Shown here: piece after piece, positions 57,555-64,000 of the stretch
How the letters are laid out: each line of letters begins with the position of its first letter
Numbering within the stretch: the first letter of the stretch is position 1
Assembly: GCA_035651455.1 (NCBI GenBank)
Contig: DASRFR010000008.1
Location: 1 to 64,000 of the forward strand
Length of the DNA: 64,000 bases
Source: DASRFR01 sp035651455
GTDB taxonomy: Bacteria; Acidobacteriota; Terriglobia; Terriglobales; Acidobacteriaceae
Direction of reading: 5' to 3'
The notes under the pieces: generated by a model
Database searches by the model: none
Seen by the model: the letters and a program-made list of their open reading frames with translations, nothing else
Told to the model about the DNA's origin: nothing
Made by a program: the position numbers and the translations under genes

Positions 57555-60500
57555 ATGAATGTTTCGGCTCCATTTATTCGGCGTCCGATTGGAACCTCGC
57601 TGCTCGCAGCGGCCCTGGTGATTGCCGGAGCCCTGGCGTTTACCTATCTCCCGGTTGCTCCTCTGCCACAGGTGGAATTCCCGGTGATTCAGGTTTCCGC
57701 CGGCTTACCGGGAGCCAGCCCGGAAACCATGGCCTCGGCGGTTGCAACTCCGCTGGAGCGCCAGTTCGGACGCATCGCCGGCATCAATCAGATGACCTCG
57801 ACGAGCCAGTTGGGCTCGACCAGCATCGTTCTGCAATTCGACTTGAACCGCAACATTGACGCCGCTGCCCGGGACGTTCAGGCCGCGATCAACGCTGCTC
57901 GTAGTCAATTGCCCGCCAACCTGCCCGGCAATCCTTCTTATCGCAAGGTGAATCCCGCAGACGCTCCGATCCTTATTCTTGCCTTGACCTCGGATACTTA
58001 CACCCTTCCGCAGATGTACGACTCCGCGGACTCGATCCTGGCTCAGAAACTGGCGCAGGTGGAAGGCGTGGGCCAGGTCTTCGTGGGCGGCGCGGCGCGC
58101 CCCGCAGTTCGCGCCGAGCTCAACCCGACACTGCTCAACAAGCTCGGTGTTGGGCTGGATACCGTCCGCACCGCACTCGGTTCCGCCAATGCGAACCGGC
58201 CGAAGGGCGAGGTTTCTGGGCCGCTTACCGCCTACACCATCAGCGCCAACGACCAGCTGTTCAAAGCCGAGCAGTACCGCAAGCTCATCCTCTCTTACCA
58301 GAACGGCGCGCCGGTGCGCCTGGCCGATGTCGGAGACGTGGAAGATTCCGTTGAGGATGTACACGTGGTGGGGCTGGCGAATGGAAAGCCGGCCGTGCTC
58401 ATCATCATCTTTCGTCAGCCGGGCGCCAATATCATTGCGACTGTAGATAAAGTGCGCGAATCGTTGCCGCTGCTGAAGTCCTCCATTTCTCCTGCTATCG
58501 ATCTCAATGTGGTCCTGGACCGCACCGCCACGGTTCGCGCATCGGTCAACGATATTGAATTGACGTTGCTGATCTCCGTCATCCTTGTCATCCTCGTGGT
58601 CTTTGCCTTCCTGCGCACCGTCCGCGCCACCTTGATCCCCAGCGTCGCAGTTCCGCTCTCTTTGATCGGCACCTTCGGGTTGATGTACCTGTTCGGGTAC
58701 AGTCTCGATAACCTGTCGCTCATGGCCCTGGCGATTTCGACGGGATTTGTTGTCGACGATGCCATCGTCGTGCTCGAAGACATCACCCGCTATCTGGAGC
58801 AGGGCGTCCCCCCGGTGCAAGCGGCATTTCGGGGCGCCCGGGAGATCGGCTTCACCGTGCTCTCCATGAGCACATCTCTGGTTGCGGTGTTTATTCCCAT
58901 CCTGATGATGGGCGGCATTGTCGGCCGCCTGTTCCGTGAATTTGCCGTGGTGCTCAGTATGGCGATTGGGGTTTCGCTGTTAGTGTCCCTCACCACCACC
59001 CCCACCATGTGCGCGAAATTTCTTCGGCCCCTCAATCGCGAGGAACATGGACGCTTCTACCGCTTTAGCGAGTGGACATTTGAACGCATGCAAGGAGGCT
59101 ACCGGCGCAGCTTGCAGTGGGTCTTACGCCATCAACCGCTCACGCTGGTGGTGACGATTCTGACTGCCTGCCTCAGTATTTATCTCTACATCATCGTTCC
59201 CAAGGGATTTTTCCCGCAGCAGGATACCGGCCGAGTCATGGGATCGGTGCAAGCCTCGCAAGACATCTCGTTTCAGGCCATGAAACAGAAGATGTCTCAG
59301 TTCGTCAACATCGTGATGCAGGACCCGGCAGTTCAGACGGTCGTAGGTTTTGCCGGAGGCAACACCGCCTACAACAACGGCCGCATGTTCATCACATTGA
59401 AACCCCTGCAGCAGAGAAACATTACGGCGGATCAGGTCATCGCCCGGTTGCGCAAGAAACTTGCCGTCGTCCCAGGAGCGTCGCTCTACATGCAGTCAGC
59501 GCAGGACCTGAGCATCGGCGGCCGCCAGAGCCAGGCACAATATCAGTACACACTGCAGGGAGAAAGCCTGGCGGAATTGAACCAATGGGCCCCCAAGCTC
59601 CTGGAAAAGCTGCGCGGCCTGCCGCAGCTGACGCAAGTCAATTCAGACCAGCAGGACAAGGGCCTGCAAGCAACTGTCGCAGTCGACCGTGACACCGCTG
59701 CGCGACTGGGCGTCGCCGCTGCTGACATTGACAACGCGCTTTACGATGCCTTCGGACAGCGGCAGGTGTCTATCATGTATCGCCCGCTCAACCAGTATCA
59801 CGTTGTGATGGAGGTCGCGCCCCAATTTTCCGACAGCCCTGATGCTCTGCAGAACATTTACGTGCGTGGCTTGACTGGTACTGCCGTACCCCTGGCAGCG
59901 TTCGCTCATTTCGCGCCCGCGAACACGGCACTATCCGTCAATCATCAGGGGCAATATCCTGCCGTAACACTATCGTTCAATCTTGCTCCCAACATTTCGC
60001 TCGGCGAAGCAACGCAGTTGATCGAGAACGTGGAGCGGCAAATGGGTTTTCCGGCCACCATCCACGCCAGTTTCCAGGGCACGGCTGCCGCGTTCCAGGA
60101 GTCGCTCTCAAACGAGCCGCTGCTGATCCTTGCCGCACTGGTCACGGTTTACATCGTGCTTGGAATTCTCTACGAGAGTTTCATCCATCCCATCACGATC
60201 CTGTCCACGCTGCCCTCCGCCGGGGTCGGCGCGCTGTTAGCTTTGAAGATTTCCGACAGCCAGCTCGACGTCATCGGCCTGATCGGGATCATCCTGTTGA
60301 TCGGCATCGTCAAGAAAAATGCCATTATGATGATCGACTTCGCGCTCGACGCCGAGCGCAGGGAAGGGAAGAATTCCACCGAATCGATCTACGAGGCTTG
60401 CGTGCTGCGCTTCCGCCCCATCATGATGACCACCATGGCCGCGCTGCTGGGCGGATTGCCGCTGGCGCTCGGTACCGGCACCGGTTCTGAATTGCGGCGT

Positions 60501-60677
60501 CCGCTGGGCATCACCATCGTTGGTGGCCTGATCGTGAGCCAGATGCTTACCTTGTTCACGACGCCAGTGGTTTACATCTACATGGATCGCCTGCGTTTTG
60601 CCTTTAGCCGTCGTCGAGGTAGCGCCATTCGTCTCGCCATGCCTCCTTCCGCTCCCCCTCCCCATCCCGCAGACTAG
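57555..60677 (+). CDS. RND efflux pump subunit, MdtC/AcrB-like (second)
   Basis: 1040 residues, clearly homologous to the preceding protein over its length but diverged in the porter domain (VEFPVIQVSAGLPGASPETM, PRQ-type loops, VRAELNPTLLNKLGVGLD). TM4 has the Asp pair in STGFVVDDAIVVLEDITRYL, and TM10 has ILLIGIVKKNAIMMIDFALD. Start ATG 57555 is two bases after the previous stop. Together with 53186 and 54430 it makes a complete adaptor-pump-pump operon, consistent with a heteromeric pump. Substrate range cannot be predicted. Confidence 0.95.
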   Translation: MNVSAPFIRRPIGTSLLAAALVIAGALAFTYLPVAPLPQVEFPVIQVSAGLPGASPETMASAVATPLERQFGRIAGINQMTSTSQLGSTSIVLQFDLNRNIDAAARDVQAAINAARSQLPANLPGNPSYRKVNPADAPILILALTSDTYTLPQMYDSADSILAQKLAQVEGVGQVFVGGAARPAVRAELNPTLLNKLGVGLDTVRTALGSANANRPKGEVSGPLTAYTISANDQLFKAEQYRKLILSYQNGAPVRLADVGDVEDSVEDVHVVGLANGKPAVLIIIFRQPGANIIATVDKVRESLPLLKSSISPAIDLNVVLDRTATVRASVNDIELTLLISVILVILVVFAFLRTVRATLIPSVAVPLSLIGTFGLMYLFGYSLDNLSLMALAISTGFVVDDAIVVLEDITRYLEQGVPPVQAAFRGAREIGFTVLSMSTSLVAVFIPILMMGGIVGRLFREFAVVLSMAIGVSLLVSLTTTPTMCAKFLRPLNREEHGRFYRFSEWTFERMQGGYRRSLQWVLRHQPLTLVVTILTACLSIYLYIIVPKGFFPQQDTGRVMGSVQASQDISFQAMKQKMSQFVNIVMQDPAVQTVVGFAGGNTAYNNGRMFITLKPLQQRNITADQVIARLRKKLAVVPGASLYMQSAQDLSIGGRQSQAQYQYTLQGESLAELNQWAPKLLEKLRGLPQLTQVNSDQQDKGLQATVAVDRDTAARLGVAAADIDNALYDAFGQRQVSIMYRPLNQYHVVMEVAPQFSDSPDALQNIYVRGLTGTAVPLAAFAHFAPANTALSVNHQGQYPAVTLSFNLAPNISLGEATQLIENVERQMGFPATIHASFQGTAAAFQESLSNEPLLILAALVTVYIVLGILYESFIHPITILSTLPSAGVGALLALKISDSQLDVIGLIGIILLIGIVKKNAIMMIDFALDAERREGKNSTESIYEACVLRFRPIMMTTMAALLGGLPLALGTGTGSELRRPLGITIVGGLIVSQMLTLFTTPVVYIYMDRLRFAFSRRRGSAIRLAMPPSAPPPHPAD

Positions 60678-60742
60678 GCTATTCCGGCTGTCGCAAAACT
60701 AGTGCAGTGATCGGAATTACTGAAATGAATCAGGATTTCTCT

Positions 60743-61645
60743 TTAGCGCTCCAGCGCAGAGCGGTCCCACTTGCCCAGGTTGGCTCCGGCTTCGTAGGTG
60801 GATTGCAGGAAGGAGAGCAAGGTCTCTGCAGGAGACGGCGAAGTTCTTACATCCTCGTACATAAGAAGGAATTCGTGCAGGCTGCGATGGTAGTAGGCCG
60901 GTGGCGGCGAAATCCTTGCGTCTCCAAATCCCTCAGGCTCCGGGGCGGCATAGGCGTAAAATGCCGCGTCTCGAATGTCGCCGCTGCCGGGCCAGAATCC
61001 CGCGCTGATTACCTCATGCGAGTATGCCTCACGCGTGATCGGATCTGCACCCGGCCGTTCGGGCGCTCGTCGTCCCGAGAAACGTGTCACCGCCAAATCG
61101 AAACTTCCCCAGAAGAAGTGCACGGGACTGCACTTGCCGACGAACTCGCACCGGAATTGCTTGAATACCGCGTCGACTAGCACCAGCGCGCGAAAAAAGC
61201 GCTCAACCGCTGCGGCATCGTAAGAAGAATGCTGCGTGTCCTGTTCAAACGGAACGGGATTCGGAATTTCTACCGGCACTGGCCAGATTTTCACCACGAT
61301 ACCAAGCTTGGCCAGTTGCTCCATGAAGACCCGATAGAACTCAGCCACCGGCATTGCCCGCAACGCAAGCACTTCACTTTGTCCGGAATCAGTCTGGATT
61401 CGTAGCTGGTGATGGAGAAAGTCAAACTGCACTTCAAAGATGCCACAACCGTACGGGATAGCCGAGGTCGTAAGACCGACCGGATTTACGTACAAAGGCA
61501 CCTGCCACCAGTGATTCACCGGAGGGCTCAGCGCAAGGCGCACCTTACCTACGATCTGCGTCCACATATGCAGGGTCTCGCAAGTGTCCTTCCAGTCTGC
61601 CAGGTGGAGCACGGGCCATGGGTGCGAGATTAACGGCGTCTTCAT
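60743..61645 (-). CDS. DUF5996-family protein
   Basis: 300 residues. Recognisable family features: LADWKDTCETLHMWTQIVGK near the N-terminus, VNHWWQVPLYVNPVGLTTSA, FEVQFDFLHHQLRIQTDSGQ, KCSPVHFFWGSFDLAVTRFSGR, and C-terminal FLLMYEDVRTSPSPAETLLS. The family is widespread and cytoplasmic, with conserved Trp, His and Arg, but no biochemical function is known to me. The ATG at 61645 lies in a perfect palindrome (61637-61655) and no good ribosome site precedes it. It starts 22 bases after the GH20 gene ends on the same strand, so the two could be co-transcribed, though a functional link is not apparent. Confidence 0.8.
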   Translation of the reverse strand: MKTPLISHPWPVLHLADWKDTCETLHMWTQIVGKVRLALSPPVNHWWQVPLYVNPVGLTTSAIPYGCGIFEVQFDFLHHQLRIQTDSGQSEVLALRAMPVAEFYRVFMEQLAKLGIVVKIWPVPVEIPNPVPFEQDTQHSSYDAAAVERFFRALVLVDAVFKQFRCEFVGKCSPVHFFWGSFDLAVTRFSGRRAPERPGADPITREAYSHEVISAGFWPGSGDIRDAAFYAYAAPEPEGFGDARISPPPAYYHRSLHEFLLMYEDVRTSPSPAETLLSFLQSTYEAGANLGKWDRSALER

Positions 61646-61655
61646 AATGAAGACG
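61637..61655. promoter_or_regulatory. Palindrome over the start codon of the DUF5996 gene
   Basis: CGTCTTCAT-A-ATGAAGACG, 9-base perfect arms around one base, with the start codon in one arm. In RNA it would hide the start only weakly, since a one-base loop is too tight, so a DNA operator is more likely. Confidence 0.4.
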
Positions 61656-61666
61656 TCAGTTTACAA

Positions 61667-63724
61667 CTACTGCTCCGACTGCGCTTGTCCAGCACTGGCT
61701 TGCACGAGTCGCTCGACGGCGGGAATGACCACCAGCAGCAGCTGCGCATTTGGCTTTGCAGCTTCTTTGAAGAATGCGAGTTGTTGGTCCGCCCACCCAC
61801 CCGGCGCTTTTTCGCGCTTTTCAAGGTAGTCCAACGCCTGCAATCCAACTGCGCCCAGTCGCGCCAAATTTTGTGAGATGGGAAGCACCTCTTCCAGCAG
61901 AAACGATTGCCTCGCTAGCTCTTCGATTCTGGCATCGTTTTCCTTCCATGAAACGAGCAGAGTTCGCAGTTCCGTCTTTTCCTCGTCACTGGCCGTCCGC
62001 GAAAGCAATGCTGCTACCAGACGCTCCGCCTTGCGACCGACCGGACTTTCAGGGCGCGCTGCATCGATCACCCGAAACAGCGGGTCGGCGCTGGTAGGCG
62101 GTGTAATCGCGAGTTCCTCGCGCGCGTAGTCTTTGACCGGTTCCACTGCATCCGTCAGCGTTTGTACGGCGGAACTCTCCAGGGTTCCGCCAATTCTCTG
62201 CAGCATTGGAACGTAATTCGAGTTGTGCGTCAGGCCGAGAAAGTCTAACCGGCGGCTCACCTCGTCCATTCGCTCATACATTGAGTCTGTGTCGCGTACC
62301 TCTTGTGGAGACCACAACCGTTCGGCAATCACCGCGGCCCGCGGCCAGATGCGTGAATCTATGTTTTCCGGCGATACGTACTCGGACCAGATGCAGGCCT
62401 CTCCGCCTAATATCCGTTTCCTTTCTTCCGGGCCAAGATTGGCGGCGCCCGCCGCCAATGGGTCAACTTCGTAATGCCGTTTCGCTGACCAGTTCAAGTC
62501 GAGATAGTAGCCGTAGGAAAGTAAGCCCCGGTAGCCTTGTTTCGCTGCCGCTGCAAGCGAATCCTGTCCCCGCCAGGATTGGACCACGATCGAGTTAGGC
62601 GCTCCCGGACTCAGAACCTCATCCCATCCCACCATGATCTTTCCGTGCTTGCTTACAATCTTCTGCACTCGCTGCACGAAATAAGTTTGCAGCTCTTCGT
62701 TGCTCTTCATTCCATGAAGGCGCATGAAGTCTCGTATCGCAAGGTTCGAACTCCATTGCTTTCCATTTACTTCATCGCCGCCGATGTGGAAATACTGGTC
62801 CGGAAACAGCTTGGCCATCTCCCCGATGAAGTCGTCGAGGAACTTGTAAGTTTGTTCGTTCGTGGGGTCCATCGCGGGATCGAAGATGCCCCATTTGCGC
62901 TCGATCTGGTAAGGTCCGGGAGCGCTCGCCAACTCCGGATAGCCCACCAGCCACGCCGTGCTGTGCCCGGGCATGTCGAACTCAGGCACGACCCGAATTC
63001 CTCGATCGCGAGCGTACGCGATCACCTCTCGAACTTCTGCCTGGGTGTAGTACAGGCCATCTGAGCCCAAACCCTGCAGCTTGGGAAACCTTCGGCTTTC
63101 GACGCGGAACCCCTGGTTGTCGGATAGGTGCCAATGAAAGACGTTCATCTTCACAGCTGCCATGCCGTCGAGATTGCGTTTGATGACGGCCAGCGGCATG
63201 AAATGGCGGCTCACGTCAATCATCAGGCCGCGCCACGGAAAACGTGGTGCGTCCTCGATCGTCACCACGGGCACGGAATATCCCGAATCGCTGATCCGGA
63301 TCAGCTGCAAAAAGGTCTGCAAACCGCGCATGGCCCCGAGAGTGTTGGAAGCGATCAGGGTCGCGCCGTTCCGGGTCACCTTCAACTCGTAGGATTCGTC
63401 CTCTCCAAGCTCCTGCACTTCCTTGTTCTCGCTGTCGCTGCGGATGCTCAAGGTCACCTTTGTCGCATCTGTCGGTTTCCCATCCAGAAGCAGCATGCCG
63501 GTCTGTGCCCGCAGACTCTCCAGGAAGTGCTCCACCGCGCGCTGAAGGTGAGTATCCGTGCGGCCCGTCACTGCGACCGAAAAAGATCGGTCAATCGCGA
63601 GGTAGCCATCCTCGACCGTCACCTTCGCCGGCATCGGCATGACACCGATGGTGGCGGCCGTTTGAGCGCCGGCCACGATTGCTAACCAACAACACATCAG
63701 CGCAACCGCGAACAGGGATCGCAT
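61667..63724 (-). CDS. Secreted beta-N-acetylhexosaminidase (GH20)
   Basis: 685 residues with a signal peptide (LFAVALMCCWLAIVAGAQ). The GH20b N-terminal domain spans about 25-155. The TIM barrel starts RFPWRGLMIDVSRHFMPL, has MNVFHWHLSDNQGFRVES, VVPEFDMPGHSTAWL and the catalytic pair Asp317-Glu318 in FHIGGDEVN, and a substrate Trp near GGEACIWSEYV. A C-terminal helical extension (about 520-685) follows. It releases terminal GlcNAc or GalNAc from chitin fragments or glycans in the periplasm or outside, complementing the aminosugar genes at 38754-43465. The start is preceded by AAGGAT at some distance. Confidence 0.95.
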   Translation of the reverse strand: MRSLFAVALMCCWLAIVAGAQTAATIGVMPMPAKVTVEDGYLAIDRSFSVAVTGRTDTHLQRAVEHFLESLRAQTGMLLLDGKPTDATKVTLSIRSDSENKEVQELGEDESYELKVTRNGATLIASNTLGAMRGLQTFLQLIRISDSGYSVPVVTIEDAPRFPWRGLMIDVSRHFMPLAVIKRNLDGMAAVKMNVFHWHLSDNQGFRVESRRFPKLQGLGSDGLYYTQAEVREVIAYARDRGIRVVPEFDMPGHSTAWLVGYPELASAPGPYQIERKWGIFDPAMDPTNEQTYKFLDDFIGEMAKLFPDQYFHIGGDEVNGKQWSSNLAIRDFMRLHGMKSNEELQTYFVQRVQKIVSKHGKIMVGWDEVLSPGAPNSIVVQSWRGQDSLAAAAKQGYRGLLSYGYYLDLNWSAKRHYEVDPLAAGAANLGPEERKRILGGEACIWSEYVSPENIDSRIWPRAAVIAERLWSPQEVRDTDSMYERMDEVSRRLDFLGLTHNSNYVPMLQRIGGTLESSAVQTLTDAVEPVKDYAREELAITPPTSADPLFRVIDAARPESPVGRKAERLVAALLSRTASDEEKTELRTLLVSWKENDARIEELARQSFLLEEVLPISQNLARLGAVGLQALDYLEKREKAPGGWADQQLAFFKEAAKPNAQLLLVVIPAVERLVQASAGQAQSEQ

Positions 63725-64000
63725 GATCTGTATTTATCCTTATCGAAGAATGTCTAGTTGGCGAAGCATAAAAGAACCTGCCCGCGGCGGCAACTCCGCC
63801 CGTTTCATAACAGGATTCCTTTGTGTTTTATGTGCTGTGCGCGATCCGCTTTCCGGCTCCTGAAATTCGTAGAGCTTCTCTGTGATTTCGGAAGCCACAT
63901 TTCCTCGCGCACGAAAACGGGCATTCTTCATGACCTTGATTTTGGTTACTTAGCTGCACTTCTCATTGTCATCTCGGATGTTCGGAGACACAGAACAAGG
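63725..64000. other. Right-hand intergenic end of the window
   Basis: There are 276 bases. A minus-strand 63-residue frame (63931-63740) with AAGGTC before its ATG is possible but shows no family features, so I do not call it. Confidence 0.3.

Noticed and set aside
57705..58820. 371-codon minus-strand open frame
   Set aside because: Antisense to the second RND pump gene, with composition typical of a shadow frame (Asp/Gly/Arg-rich, no motif).

Overview
The window looks like a chromosomal segment of a soil-type Acidobacteriota bacterium (class Terriglobia is my best guess). I infer this from protein families, not from any marker gene. The families are two Oar-type TonB-dependent receptors with an N-terminal carboxypeptidase-regulatory-like domain and no SusD partner, ECF sigma factor genes coupled to Ser/Thr kinase-TPR genes, a DUF5916 outer-membrane protein, a DUF1111 di-heme protein and many secreted glycoside hydrolases. 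Genes are densely packed, TGA is used as an ordinary stop (for example at 2286, 9835 and 15014), and two intact tRNA genes are present.

Layout. 1-4340: two divergent XRE-type regulators with a degenerate LexA/S24-like sensor, then an excisionase-integrase pair with iterated 11-bp repeats abutting tRNA-Pro(UGG), apparently the edge of an integrated element. 4456-6634: a 2'-5' RNA ligase-like protein, a UDP-sugar dehydrogenase homologue that lacks the catalytic cysteine, and tRNA-His. 6801-8861: a secreted propeller/thioredoxin-like protein interrupted by one in-frame TGA exactly where the first Cys of a W-C-x-x-C motif should be, followed by a hairpin with a GGUC loop. I read this as a selenoprotein. 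9227-17538: two copies of an ECF sigma/STPK-TPR pair flanking a di-heme cytochrome-like gene. 17598-25394: secreted and outer-membrane proteins, including an alginate-export-like porin, a duplicated propeller protein and a protein made of five 21-residue repeats.

25438-36504 is a divergently transcribed locus around an RpiR-type regulator with two palindromic operators. Leftward run rpiR-like, a TonB-dependent receptor and a beta-lactamase-fold hydrolase. Rightward run an N-acylamino-acid racemase/OSBS-family enzyme and a D,D-carboxypeptidase/D-aminoacylase fusion. The combination suggests salvage of peptidoglycan-derived D-amino acids and muropeptides. It is followed by a pseudokinase fused to a TonB C-terminal domain (36616) and a VTT/DedA protein.

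38754-49640 is an amino-sugar or glycan locus: GH2 exo-glucosaminidase-like enzyme, DeoR regulator, SIS-domain aminosugar isomerase/deaminase, GH36-like lipoprotein and a second TonB-dependent receptor. A GH20 beta-hexosaminidase lies at 61667-63724. Between them are a third XRE/LexA-like regulator, small membrane proteins, and a three-gene RND efflux operon with two different pump subunits (53186-60677).

The observations most worth following are the putative selenoprotein with its SECIS-like hairpin, the pseudokinase-TonB fusion, the peptidoglycan-salvage divergon with its bifunctional enzyme, the Cys-less UDP-sugar dehydrogenase, and the three-member regulator family with a CxWC motif. No rRNA, CRISPR array or insertion sequence was found.
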